From: Trichosporon coremiiforme
Lineage: Eukaryota; Basidiomycota; Tremellomycetes; Trichosporonales; Trichosporonaceae
NCBI GenBank assembly: GCA_039545355.1
Contig: BCJJ01000003.1
Location: 1,194,972 to 1,258,971, forward strand
DNA: 64,000 nucleotides
Reading direction: 5' to 3'
Positions 33,512 to 46,062 of this stretch are shown one piece after another. Numbering within the stretch: the first letter of the stretch is position 1; the number at the start of each line of letters is the position of its first letter. A program made the translations under genes and the position numbers. A model generated the notes under the pieces. That model saw nothing but the letters and a program-made list of their open reading frames with translations. It did not search any database and was not told the DNA's origin.

Positions 33512-36500
33512 TCAGAGACAGGACCACCCGCCTCCGTCGTTTGTGAGCTCGAGCTTGCGCGCGGCAAAGGTCGGCACGCCGTGCTGCAGCCACACGTTGC
33601 GGCGCAGCTCCTCCATCCTTCCAAGGTGCATGTACTGTCGGTGACCGCGTCTGATGTCAGCTTGTGGTTCTAGTTGCTAATTCACCTAAGGCTCGTCTCC
33701 AGCTCGCCGAATTGGTCCAGGTACGGCATGGGACCAAAGGATCCTGAGCCCGCGAAGAGGTACACGATGACCCAGCGCTTGATGTCTGCAAACATGCCGA
33801 CGACACCGCCGCATCTGAGGTTAGCTATGTGGGAAACTCTAGACTGTACTCACTCTCGCATGTGCAGGTTGCACTCGCCCTGTTCTCCCTCGCTGCAGCA
33901 GTCGCCAGCGAGGCACACCATCTTACCGCAGAAGAGGCAGATGGCCGGGTAGCTCGGCCGGAGACCGCAGTGGTCGCACCGGCGGCGCGCGTAGCGAATA
34001 GCAGCGACCTCGTAAGCCTGCGGCAGACGCATCAGCTCGTAGGTTCCCGGGTACTCGAGCGAGGGCAGGATCCGGCCCTGCATGGCCCACTGGGTCAGCC
34101 AGCGGGCGACGATGGGCGTCTCCGTGCTCTGCGGATTGGCGAGCGTCTCGCGCGGGCGTGGGATGCCCATGAGCGACAGTAGGCGGTTGTATTCGCTACC
34201 TTGGGTCACGATGTAGTCCGGGTTCGTCACGGGGTACGACCCGTTGACGGCGTAATACACGATGGCGGCACGGCGCAGGAACGGCAGCGTGAAGCTGTAT
34301 AGGATCTTGGCGAGCATGTCGTCCGTGACGAGGTTCAGCACACCGTCGATATCGATGAACGGACCCGCGTTCCGGAGCACGCTGACCATGAGCGGCCGGA
34401 AGTCGGAGAAGACGCTGAGGGCGTCCTCGAGCGACGTGTCGGTCGGCGGCTGCGTGCGGCGCTGCGGCTGGGCACGTCCAGCGAGCGATCGCCGGATGTA
34501 CACCGACAGGCCGAGCATAGTCCTAGTAAGCTCGGCATAGTAGGACATGACGATGACGGCATGCAGGAGGTCGGGTGCAATCGCAGCAGCCTCGATAACC
34601 ATGCCGAGCGGCAGGCGGAACAGCAGCGGTGACGGCAGCGTCGCACTGCGGTACCAGTCGGGAAGGAAGCGGGCGAACAGCCCCACGCGCAGCGGAGTGC
34701 GGTCCATCTTCGTGCCAAAGAAGAGGTCGAGCTCGAGCTGCAACGTGCCGATCAGGTGCTTGATGAGCTTGAGTCCAGTCTCCGGTACTTGCTCAGCAAC
34801 CGTAGCTCCTGGTGTTCCGATGCCACGGTGCGTGATCTCCGCGACGCTGACCGTGTACCCGACCATGTCGTCGGCGAGATACATGTGTGTCTTTTTGCCG
34901 CGAATACGCTGGCTCTGCTCGCTAAGGGGCCGGGTCAAGCTGCGGATTCGGTCGACCATGCGGTGCACGTTTTTGTGCGACTTGCGGTACGCGCTGTCGT
35001 ACGCGTGAGACGTAAAGTTGCAGTCGGTGAACCACGGGACAAGCTCGCCGGTCTCGACGTGGAACTCCCAGATCTTGGCCGAGTCCGAGACACGCAGCAG
35101 GCCCTCCTCGGACACGGAGCGGATACGCTCGCTCAGTGTTGGCAGCAGGCCGGGCGCGACCTTGGATTTGGGTGTCGGTCGGAGTGGCGTCGCTGTCGGG
35201 TCGAGCGGGATCAGCACGTTGCCGATGCTTCGGCACAGCGGACACATGTACTCGTGTCGCATGGCGTTCTCGGGCTGGTGGCGCTGGACCGACGTCGCCT
35301 GGCGGTTGCGTGTGAGCTCGTTATAGCTGTTGATGCAGCTGTCGTGCATCAGGTGGTTGCACGCCGAGACGTAGACACCGAAGCGCAGGTTCGTAGACGG
35401 GTACGCGTCCGTGCTGAGGGGCTCGCCTGAGGTGCCCATCCCGTAACGGAGGTACCTCGTGTCGCGGTCCAGGTCCGAGGGCGCGAGCAGCACCTCCTCG
35501 AACCAGTCACGGTCGGTGACGGCATCGCGGATGATGCGGCTCGGCTGGAGGAACGCGAGCATGCCGCCGGTCCGCCCTGGGTGGACGGGCTCCTGGCAGA
35601 CGATGCAGCTCCCGTAGCTGACGGGCTTCTCCTCCTCTTCCTCCTCAATGTCCTCGTCCTCGTCAAGGAAGCTCGCGGCAAAGCTCGCCTGCTGCTGCGC
35701 GAAGCGCGCCTTGAGCGCCTTCTGACGCGCCTGTGCCTGCGCCTTGGCGTCCGAGTGCGGCTTCTTGTTCGCGGCCTCGCGGGCCGCAGCAGCACGCGCA
35801 TCGCGCTGTGTCCGGTAGTCGACCGTGTAGCTCTCGGGGAGGTGGGTCACAATCTCCTCGAGGATGTAGTCAACCTTGGAGCGGAAGGGTTCGAACGGAG
35901 CGTTAGTCTGCATGAACCACAAGTTCTGGAAGAGGCTCATGTTGCCGCCGTTCTCGATAAAGTCCAGAGAGCGGAATGCGAAGCCCTCCGGGTCGGCCGC
36001 GAGCGCCATCATAGCGAGGTGCAGACCGAGGTTGAGGAGTGCGTCCATGCTCGGCATCGCGTTTCCGCTCGACGAGCCGTCGGCGTTGACGAGGCCTGGC
36101 CAGTCGTTCGGCTGCGCAAGGAGCATGCAGTGTGCGACGGTCCAGTGCACCAACTGCGATGCAACAGGCTGGGCGAGGAAGTCTGCCAGACCCGAGAACG
36201 GCAGCGGCTTCTCCGGAATGTGGATCGGCTGCGGCTTGATGACGGGATTCGCGATCTCCGGGTGGTCCTTCTTCGCCCGCTGCAGAAGAACCTCGGCCGC
36301 ATCGCGCTGCTCATTCCGGCTGTACTGGCGCCAGTACGGGTCGACCTCGCCGTAAAGCTCAGGCTTGAGGGCGTACGAGCCCGTCGCCGTGTCGGTGGGT
36401 GGGCGGAAGTCGGCAACTTGCTCGAGGATCGGAACGAGCGAGCCGCGCTCGTGGCTGCGTTCCGGCAACTTGCGCACGATCTCAGAGTACGACATCGGCC

Positions 36501-39273
36501 CAAGGGCCAGAATGTGGATGATGTGCTTCCTAGTCACAACCTCGGGCTTCCAGCCGTTCACGGTGCTCGTGTCCGAGACGAGGTACACGAGTAAGAGCAG
36601 GAACTCCTCGAACATGGCGATCGTCTCGCGCGGGTCGTACGGCGACGCGGCCCATACCTCCGGCGACATGACGTCGAGGCTGAAGAACGAGCCGAGGTCG
36701 TACCGATGAATGAGGGCGGTCACGAACTGCGCCGGATCCATGATCGATAAGCCAAACTGGAGGAGGAAGAACTCCTGGTCGATCGTGAATTCTCTGAGCC
36801 CGAGATCTCGGTAGTGGTGGTACTGGTGGCGCATGGCAGCACCGTTCTTAGCCCACATACCTAACCGGATCTGCGAGAGAATGACGTGCTCTGGGACGAG
36901 TTAGCGATCTGCGGACACACGTAACTTACTCTGCAGCGGCCACTCGATCATGAGCAGCTTTGCCTCGTTCAGCTCCTTTGGCGTCTCGGCGCGAATGATG
37001 CTCTTGTCGACGACATCGACGAAGTTTCCACTGGCTGGGTCGGCCTTGAAGCAGACGGCCGAGAAGCTCTTGAGCATCTCGGCGAGGACGAGGTGCATGT
37101 AGTGGTGGAAGGAGAAGCCGGTGATGTGGCTGATGTCGAGCTGGTACAGATCAAAGCTGGCTCCTGGGGTGAGGATCCCGGTGACAGTCTTGAACTGGGG
37201 CTCGGGGTAGAGGGTCGCGTCCAGCGTCTCGGTGGTGAGCGAGAGGTCGTCGACGATGCGCTTCGAGACATTGTGCAGAGCGTCGAGGAGCTCATACGCC
37301 TGGGCGGTGCGGAAGGACTCACCAAACTCGCGCGCGAGCTTGGTCAGATCCGGCAACACGCTGATGCTCTTAACCCAGTCGATTTCGTACTCGACGTGCT
37401 TGTCGAGCTCCTTGCGCTGAGACTGGAGACCGACAAAGTGGTTCAGGAAGTCGAGCGTGCGCTGGAACAGTTCCGGATCATGTACGAGCTGAGCCTTGAC
37501 CTCCTTGTACTTTAACAGCGCGCGGAGGTGGCTGAGCAGCGTCAATCCCTTCTTGCCACGGAACGCGGGCGAGTCAATGTCGAACCGGTCGCGGAGGGGC
37601 TTGGCGGCTTCATCGCCGGATGGCGGGCGCGAAGCGTAGTAGTTGTACGCCGTGTCCAACACCGAGGAGAACAGCTTGCTCTCAACGATGGCCTCGCCGC
37701 ACGCCGAGTTCCGCCCGAGGAGCATGTAGCTCATGCTGAAGGCCAAACTGGAGTCATCCCGCTCTTGATACAGGTAGTGCTCGAAAGTGTGGCCGTAGTT
37801 AATAGAATAACGTGTTGCGAACTCGCGCTTGATGTCCCAGCCGAGCACGAAGATGCCCGAGTAGATCTCGCGGAGCTGCCACTTGGCTCGCTTCCAGAGA
37901 CGCACGTCGAGGCGCATGAGCCAGTCGAAGCGCCGCGCCTCACCGGTGCCGACGCCGCGCTCGAGCTGCGCCAGATCCGGCGCCAAGGGCGTGCCCTCCC
38001 ACACTGTCGACTGAGACCGCGGCTCGAAAAGTGCCATGGCGACATACCGCCGGAAAAGATCCTCCTCGCCGCAGATCGTCACCTTACACATGTCGCTGAG
38101 CCACTGGAGACAAAGGCCCACGACCTCCTCCTTGTACACGTCGGCCGCACTACGGAGCGTGACGCCGATATCGATCTGCTGGAGCATGGACGCCGTGTGG
38201 AACGCGAGCGCATCGAGTCTCGTCACGATTAACACCTTGCGGCCCTGCGTGTCAGTTAGATTGCGGGATGACGTTAACTCACAACCTCGTCCGTCTCCTT
38301 CGCATACCGTTCCGCCTCCTCCCACGTACACCCGAGAGCGTCGCGGAACTGTCTCGTGACTTCTCTCAGAACGTGCTTATCGTCCGCCCAGGCGGTGACG
38401 GCCCACGGTCCTCTTCCTCGGCGTTCTATCGGCTCGCCGCTGGGTCCGTTACCCTTCCACATGTCTGCTCTTGATGCGGGGAGCTTGCCAAAGTCGTTCG
38501 GCAGCGGCGAATGCTGCAGCACACGAATGATGAACTCGAGCACTGTCACGATCGTCTCGTACAGCGCCGTGCCGAGAGCCGGCGGCACGTCTGGGGACGG
38601 TTTCGGCGGCTCCTCCCCCGGCGCCAGCGGCGGGTGGTGGCTGCACCCGAGGTGCCCGTTGTCGCGCCATGCTGACGGGTCGCCGCAGTCGCACACCGCC
38701 GCAAACGTGTACGATAAGCCGAAGAGCACCTCGTGTCCCTCGTGGTTGCCTGCGTGGAAACAGTCGACACACAGGACACACGAGCTGTCGTTCGCGCATG
38801 TTCTGTCGTCAGCCTCCGTCTGTCCACGCCTGCCATTCCGCCGATCGCAGCAATATGATTACTACTCACTTGCAGATGTACGTCCGGTCGTAGCGCTGCA
38901 GAACCTTGCCGCAGACCGCGCCCGGCTTGGGCTGCTTGGTCGACTTGCCCGCCTTCCTCGCCTTGTCCTCGAGCGCCTGCTGGGCTGCGTAGAGGCTCCA
39001 GGTCTTCTCCGGGCCGAAACCGTCACCCTGTGCCGGACCTTGCGTCGGCTCGAGCCATTCGTACAGGTTGTCCCAGCTCGGCACGCTGGTCGCGGAGGAG
39101 CTCGAAGCCTCATCGGAGGAGGGAAGGAAGCATTCGCGCCACTCGGGGCGTTCGAGGACACAACTGTACAGCTGTCGTGTGATGGCGGCGCGCTGCAGCG
39201 GCGTCAGCTCGGGGTTCTCGATGTGCCGGTGCCCCAGCAGGAGCAGGTCGGAGAGCTGATTCTGCTGCGCCAT
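33512..39273 (-). CDS. UBR1: N-recognin E3 ubiquitin ligase Ubr1
   Basis: Six exons (38870-39273, 38283-38802, 36930-38244, 33854-36890, 33686-33814, 33512-33650) sum to 1847 residues in frame. The N-terminus holds a UBR box (about 118-190: CGKVLQRYDRTYIC, CVLCVDCF, HEVLFGLSYTFAAVCDCGD), which binds type-1 basic N-degrons. The middle includes the winged-helix/cap region. A RING-H2 finger lies at about 1176-1310 (CIVCQEPVHPG, CNHLMHDSCI, YMCPLCRSIGN) with a long insert. The C-terminal UBR-autoinhibitory module ends with CDHCGLRPSYPAICLFCG, MVCLAGDCC and LQHGVPTFAARKLELTN. The protein works with a Rad6-type E2 in cytosol and nucleus. The last two small exons were placed by keeping frame and matching the usual C-terminal end. 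The gene faces TRS33 across 287 nt. Confidence 0.95.
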
Positions 39274-39560
39274 GGCTTCGCTCTCGGTAAGCCAGGGTCA
39301 GCGGTGTTGTGTTGAGATGGAAGGAAGATGGTCGCTTGTTGTGCTGACGGTAGCGAGTGTGTGTGACCTGGTCGCTGGCTGGCGGCTGGCTGACTGAGCC
39401 CAAGCGTCATGAGTCAGTGGCGTGGTTGCGGACGCGGCGCTGATCGCAGGGCGCAACGTGGGGTAGCACACGTCATTCCCCTATCAACACGTCACTGGTC
39501 ACCACCGTAGCCTCAGCCACTGTAGCATCGTCCACCACGATCGCGCTGTGCATACAGCGC
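39274..39560. promoter_or_regulatory. Short divergent promoter UBR1 / TRS33
   Basis: Only 287 nt separate the two divergent start codons. It must contain both core promoters. No clear TATA is visible, as is common for housekeeping genes. Confidence 0.5.
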
Positions 39561-40510
39561 ATGTCAACTCCGAGCTCAGTAACATCGACAGCAGACACGA
39601 TGGACGCGACTGCGTCCCCCTCCCGACCAGCCTCGACGGCGACGACCCCACATGCCCCAATAACCCCCATCGTCCCGCAAGCAGTGCACGCGCTGGCTGC
39701 TCCCGTGCCGAACCTGATCGACACAGCGCTTCCAGGCTACCTTCTCCCGGAGGTGATCCGAACACTGCAGGAGAGCGCCCGGCACGCCGTAGAGCAGCGA
39801 GTAGCTGCCGAGCGCGACGCCGGTACGGGGCAGGAGGAGGACGTGGACATTGCGGCGCTCACTATCAACGAGAAGCGGCATAGCGTGCCGCCCAAGGAGA
39901 AGGGGAAGGGCAAGGAAGGCATGGTCGAGGACGCCGTCAAGGAGAGGCTCGAGAGGATTGGATACGCCGTTGGCGGATACGTTGCTGAGAAGTGAGCTGG
40001 TCCGGATCGGTTTCCGTTAAGCTAACAACAGGCTCACGCTCGCGCGACCCCCGCTCGCCTCCCACCTCGACATGATCAAGTTCGTCTGCAAGGACCTCTT
40101 CCTCTTCGTCTACGCCAAGCAGATCGACAACCTCCGAACAAACCACAGGGTGAGTTGCAACTTCTTCTCAGCTCGACGGATCACAGACAGCTGATCTCCA
40201 GGGCGTCTTTGTGCTGCAATCACACGCCTTCCCTCCGTTGGCCTCTCTGTCATCGACAAGGGGCACGCAGCACGACGTCGCTGTCGCCAAGCTGCACCTG
40301 ATCTACCCGCAGGCTCTCATCCAGGGCGCGCTGCAGCGACTCGGCATGCAGTGCACAGTCACGGCGGAGACGAGTCAGCTCCCGCAGTGCACATTCCAGG
40401 TTCGCGTCAGCAAGCACCGCCAAGCGTCCGAAGGGCCTGGGCACGCTGCCCAGGAGAGCGTCGACAGGCGAAGAAGTAGTGCCGCGACCAGCGTCATGAG
40501 TCCCAGATAG
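39561..40510 (+). CDS. TRS33: TRAPP complex subunit Trs33/TRAPPC6
   Basis: The exons are 39561-39991, 40032-40149 and 40202-40510, giving 285 residues. The Bet3-family signature spans the junctions: VKERLERIGYAVGGYVAEK, LDMIKFVCKDLFLFVYAKQI, DNLRTNHRGVFVL and FPPLASLS, in the order and spacing of TRAPPC6. Trs33 helps tether vesicles and activate Rab GTPases at the Golgi. The protein is longer than typical (about 170) because of a Thr/Ser/Pro-rich N-terminal extension and a charged loop (VPPKEKGKGKEG) before the second core helix. Both introns are small (40 and 52 nt). Confidence 0.9.
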
Positions 40511-40866
40511 TCACCACCCTTTGTAAACAGATACGATATATGGCGGTGCTGCATACTGTATGTTGGCTCGATCGATCTATCACGCACATAGCATATACCC
40601 ATACTCGTACAAAATGTTATTGTATAGACCCTCTTTCCCCCAACAACCACGATCTCTTGGTAACAAAACCCTACAGTTATCTGATTAATCGAAACTACTA
40701 GGCGGGGAAAGCAGGGAAGGAAGAAGAAGAAAGGAAACGGAATCTCTTAAAATCTACGCTCTGTGCTCAGTTGTTGTTGTCAAGTGGTTACTCTTTACGT
40801 TGAAGTAGAATAACGGGAAAGGTGCGAATGTCCAGGAAGGTCGGGCGTCTTCAAAGACTCTGCTTC
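40511..40866. other. Convergent 3' region TRS33 / PSP1-domain gene
   Basis: A 356-nt AT-richer stretch separates two gene ends. It contains several aataaa-like and tgta motifs suitable for 3' processing, and no gene. Confidence 0.5.
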
Positions 40867-43710
40867 CTAAGTGATGGGTCGAGGGTCGTCCTTGGGGACC
40901 ATCGACATCCAAATTCGGGACTGAGGTCAGCTTGCTTTTCGGGGAGTGTAAGCTTACCTTGAAGATGCGGAAGTTCTCCTTGGTCAGCTCGCGGAAGTCC
41001 ACACGCTTGTCCGCCTTGAAGAAGAACGTGAGCTTGCGGCGGTCCCACTGGTACTCCGCATCGACGATCTGCATCGGCAGGCCACGCTGGGCGACCTTTT
41101 CGCGACAGATCAGCATAGCGTCGTGCTCATCGCGGAGCTTCTCCACCATACGGCTGTAATGTTAGCTTGCGATCGCTGGGTCCCACTTACGCTTGCTCCT
41201 CGGCGCCGCCGCTGGACTTTGTGAAGATGCGCTTCGGCATGATCTCCTTGGCGAGAGGGCCGCGGGCACCGATGCCTCCGCTACCGCCCATGTCCATCTG
41301 GGATCCGCTGGGGCCGACTCCGGAAAGGAGAGTGTTGAGGTCTGCGCCAGTGAAGTCAATGGCGCCGGGAGCGGGCACGAAGTGCTGGCTCTGGCTGCCG
41401 TTGCGCTTGTGGCCACTGGCGTTGTTGGAAGCGGCCGGCGGTTGATTGGCCATAGCCATTCCAGGAGGCTGATGCTGCGACGCTCCAGAGAGCAGCGCCG
41501 CAGTAGCTTGCCGCTCCTGCCACTCGCGCACCTCGACCGGCGTCAGCTGGTCAAAGACGACGGTGCCGAGGTCAGAGCCGCGATCGGCCTCGACGATCAC
41601 TCGGTCACCGTTGCTGATCAGCAGAGTGGGGTCGGGGCAGTAGAAAACATCGCGGCGGCCAGCCTTGAATGTCACGATGTAGAGGGGCGTGGTGGGGGGC
41701 AGCGACGCCAAAGGAATGCCCTTACCGAGATCCGCCAGCGACAGCGACGAGAACGACGGAGACGACTGGGGGTTGCCTCCCTGCTGCTGAGGCGGACCAC
41801 CAAAATAGTTCGGACCCGGGCCAGGAGGGCCAGATGAACCCAGAGGGAAGCCGGGGCTGGCGTTGGACATGCCGCCGGCTGGGCCGCCGGGAGGGCCACC
41901 AAAGCCAGAGCCGCCGAATCCTCCAAAGTTGTTCTGAGGGAACGATGGGCGACCAGGAGTCTGCCCGATGCCTCCAAAGTATCCGAACCCTCCGGGAGGT
42001 CTGCCAAAGGTCGGTCCCGGACCGGGGGGAGGACCTTGCGAGAACGGCCCAGGTCTGAAACCGCCTGCGGTCGGCGAGGGAATACCCATGTTACCGCCGC
42101 CTCCGAAGCGGGCGTCAAATCCACTAGGTCCTTGAGGCTGGCCACCGGAACGAAGGGGCGCTCCGATGGCACCGGGGCCACCCTCGCGGATTCTGTCTGG
42201 GCTTCCGGTCACAGCGCCCGAGAACGATGTCCTCGAACGAGTGTCGGCGAATCCGAAACGGCCGCGGCCACCCTCGCGTTGGTCGGGACCAGTCGTTCCG
42301 CCAGGCGAAGAGCCGAAGAAAGGGTCAGAAGTCGGGTTGGAGCGAGCGATCTGGCGGGGGTTGTCCGAGAGGCCGGGGGCGAAGATCGGCAGGCTCGAAG
42401 CCGCCTGCTCAGGCTCCGCAGTGATCACACCCTGGTTGTTCTCATCAACATCGAGGTTCAGCGCGTTGCCGAAAGAATCAGCGATGAGCTCTTCGTCAGT
42501 GAAGCCAAGAGACCCCAAGCCGCGGGAACGGCCGCCTCCGACAGCGCTCAGACCTGGCCCGGCGTCGTTGAAGCTGAAGCCGCGACGGGGTGCGGCAATC
42601 ACCGACATGCTATGGCGGCGACTAGAGTTGCCAGAACGCCCTCCGTTAGCGGTGTCCTCGAAACCGCCGACGACAGAGGAGTACGTGGGTTGTCCGCCGA
42701 CGCCGCCCAGAGCGTTCGTGACGGATGTCGTGAGCGCCGCAGTCGTGGGCGAAGTGGTCCAGTTAGTTCGCGAGCCGAAAGTAGCCTCCTGGGGAGTTCT
42801 GAAGCTCTTCGGCCCAAAGTTGGTGGTCTTGCTGCGAGTTGCAGTCTTGTTCTGCTTGGGAGGCTCCTCATTGTTATCAAGGAACGGGCGCATTCCGCTG
42901 GTGAATGGAGACATGTTGCTGGAACCATCCTGGCGCCATCCTTCTTCGAAGAAGCTCGATCCGCCCGCCGAGTCGAACGTGCTAAGCGGCATCATATAGC
43001 TGCGGTCGGGTCGCACACCGGTTGCGAACGACTGGGACCGAGAGCGGGATACGTTTGCCGGAGCGACCGGTGGCGAGTACTGTCCCCCCCTGCTGCTGTG
43101 CGGAGGGAGTGCCTGATTCCCGGTGGTAGGGGACGTTGACGGGGAGGATGACGGCGAGAAAGTAGGGAACTGAGAAGGAGAGCTGGAGCGCGAGATCTGG
43201 AGCTCCTCGACATGCGATGACAACGTGCGGACGAGAGACGACGGCTGGGTAGTCAGAGGACGAGATCGAAGGTCGATGAATTACCTGAGACATAAAGTCC
43301 CATGGTGTACTCACACGCTGGTCAATCTTGTCAGCGACGGAGAACGAGCTAGCACGGACTGGGCCCGAGCCGTAGGGCAGTGGGCCACCCATCCGACCGT
43401 TCCCAGACATCCGAGAGCCGCCGATGACGCCGAAGTCGTTGGCCGTGGTGCCGTTAGTCTGTCCTGGGCTACCGCGGCCTGAAGCTGGCGATGAAATGGG
43501 CAGGCGCTCGTCCGGAGGTTGGCTCGACCCGCGCTTGACAGCCGAGGACAGATAAGGGTTGCTAACCGTGAAGGATCGCACTGGCGAGGGGCGGAATTGA
43601 GCCGGGGGCGGCGTCGCTTTGCTGTCCTTGGATGACGTCTGCGCTGCAGTGGAATGGCCGCTGCCATCGCCCTCTGAGGGAGAGGCCGCGGGCACTGCGG
43701 CGTCGGCCAT
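40867..43710 (-). CDS. PSP1 C-terminal-domain protein, Gly/Pro/Ser-rich
   Basis: The exons are 43315-43710, 41191-43244, 40958-41153 and 40867-40920, giving 899 residues. Most of the chain is disordered: Ser/Pro-rich, SP and TSP phospho-site candidates, FNDAGPG/GFTDEELI elements, then a Gly/Pro/Phe-rich block of GGFGG and PPGGPG repeats. The PSP1 domain occupies the last 260 residues (LYIVTFKAGRRDVFYC, DRVIVEADRGSDLGTVV, then REKVAQRGLPMQIVDAEYQW, LTFFFKADKRVDFRELTKEN, RIWM). Yeast Psp1 relatives localise to P-bodies or suppress polymerase-alpha defects; the biochemical role is unknown. The acceptor for exon 2 was taken at 43245 because the earlier candidate runs into a stop. Confidence 0.85.
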
Positions 43711-46062
43711 GGTTTAAAGTGAATCCGACAGCTTGAGATGAAACTTGGTCAAGAAGAAGGTGGTTGAATGACAGCCAAGCTGTGGTTCGAAGACAGGGCG
43801 GAGGGCTCCGAACGGGGAAGACAGATGGAGGGTTGACCTCGCGGCTTTCGAGTTCAGGGCCAAAGGGGGAGGCTGAAAGAACCGAGTGGGGATCCGAGAT
43901 TGGTGGGAGAAGGTACTGAGGATGGATGGGACAATGGATGTGTCGACGAAACTATGCGGATGGTGAGTCGCCGAGCCGGAGGGATGATTGAAAGGGTGGA
44001 GAAGACCAAACTTGATGCAAGTGTGGTGGTACGGAGGTAAATGACAGGCGACTTGGGGACCCGGGGGGGATGGCCTGTACTGGAGCGTTGGGGCTGCGGA
44101 GAGGGCGAAGTCGCCAAATAATGTACAGCAATCGCAGTCGAGCAAGTCTAGATATTCTAAAGATGGTATGGGGGAGGTTGGGAAGGAGGATGAGGTGGTG
44201 GCAAAGGGATGGAGGGGAGGACGAGAGATGATGATGAGGTAGAGGATGAGGCAAACAAGGGTCAGGTACTGCAGGTTGGCAGAGCTAGATCCATTTGATG
44301 ACAGAGACGAGCAACGAGGAATGTTGGCTGGCCGTGCTGAACCCTTGTTACATTTCGCTCTCCTATCGGGATCCCAGCTGACCATGCTGGTCGCTGTTGA
44401 GGAAACAGAGTGCCATTAGCTCGGACCACCCAGGATCTCGGATTCGGTGCTGCAGCGAAGGAATGCATGCATTTGTTCGGCATCCGCAAAATGCTCACTC
44501 CGTCAGACGGCGGTCGAGCCACCACCAGAGTAGGAGCAGGCACTCGAGGAGCTAGGTACGACGTACCGCTGAGAATGACACCACAGATCAAGCCAACGCA
44601 GTTTCACAGCGTACAGCGTTCCAGCGACCCGGGATTGAGCAAGAAGCTCTGTCATGCTTGGGCATTTAGCACAGTTGCTGCGAACAGAAACAGTGGCATG
44701 TGAGGCGCCGCAGTGTGTCCGTCCTGGCGCAACAGCTGGACGTGGTTCGTACTCGGTTGCCCAAGCTCCGCAAGCGCCAGTCTCACAGGAAAACGCCCAG
44801 CTGACCAGATTGCGGGTAGAGTGTCTACCTCAGTTATGTGTATCACGGCCAGTGGTACGCCCGCCCGCCTGCCGCCCGCCCACACGCCCACACAGAACAG
44901 ACTATACGCCGCCCCCTACTCGATCGTAGCTTCCTACACCTGGTGGGCAGGCCCAGCCGCTTCACGCAACTGCGGTGTACAACTACTGCGGTCCAGGTTG
45001 AGCCAAGTCTTCGGCTTTCGCGGGCGGGGCTGGTTCTTGTTGGTGCCCTCAAGGGGTCCGCAAGAGCCAAGTCATGTGGCCACTCGGCCCCGCACACCCC
45101 AGTCGGCTGACCTTGCACGCGCCTCTAAGGGGGAGGAGTGGATAGAGCCGGCCTCGAAATAGCGAACTCTGCATCCGAATTCTCGAGACCAATGACGTAC
45201 AACGGTCCACCCACCGCACGCGTCCGACTCCTGCGCACAGGCGGTGCCATCGGCTGCTCGCATACGCGGCCTCCACCGAAAGACACCTTGCGGCAACATT
45301 GGTCACCGACCTGGGCGCTGGACGGACCTGCGAACAACACGCACAATCGATCACGCGGACACAATGTATGCTCGCTTGTATGGCTCTGCGTCCTTTGCTC
45401 TGTGTGCACGGGCAAGATTGTCGTCACTCGCGGTGACAAACTCTCCTACTCGATGCGCTCACCGGTCCCACGAAACCAATGATGCTGCTCGCTACTGGAT
45501 GACCGTTACATCTCATCGGATTTCGCCTGCCTGTGTTGGAATGCTCATCGATCCATCAGGGCTGTTTAAGATCGTGATGCACATTGTACAGCTACTAGAG
45601 CCGGTCTAAGCGCCGTACAGTTGCGCGTCTGCAGTCTGCATGTCTGCACGTACAGTTGAATATTGAATGCGCCAGGAGCGTGTCGTTGCACCGAGCTAGA
45701 TCTCCGGACTGACCTGGCCCCTCCGCCTTACATTCCGCCACCTGACGCTCGAGCACGGTATCAACTGGGTTATCTGTCACTCCACCCGATCCCACCAGGC
45801 CCACCATCCGCCTCGACGTGAGCCCTCGCAAGCGTTCACACTCACACCGCATCCCCCCTTCCTTCTTATCCTCCCAACCCTCTCCTTTCTTTCACCTCCG
45901 ATTCCGGTGTTCCCCCTAACCGACACTGCAGACAGCCAGGCGCTACCCTGCTGTCTCTTCTCTCCCTTGCCGCCTCCGTTCACTCTTGGTGCTTCCTAGC
46001 GTCACCCATCCAGTGACCAGGATTGCGCGTGCGAGCGTACTGCTTGCTGTCTCTTTATCGTC
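43711..46062. other. Long divergent promoter region
   Basis: The first 600 nt are purine-rich on the plus strand, so the minus-strand transcript would have a long C/T-rich leader. The rest up to the NBR1-like gene has no supported gene. Just before 46063 the plus strand is C/T-rich (45780-45960). Confidence 0.5.
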
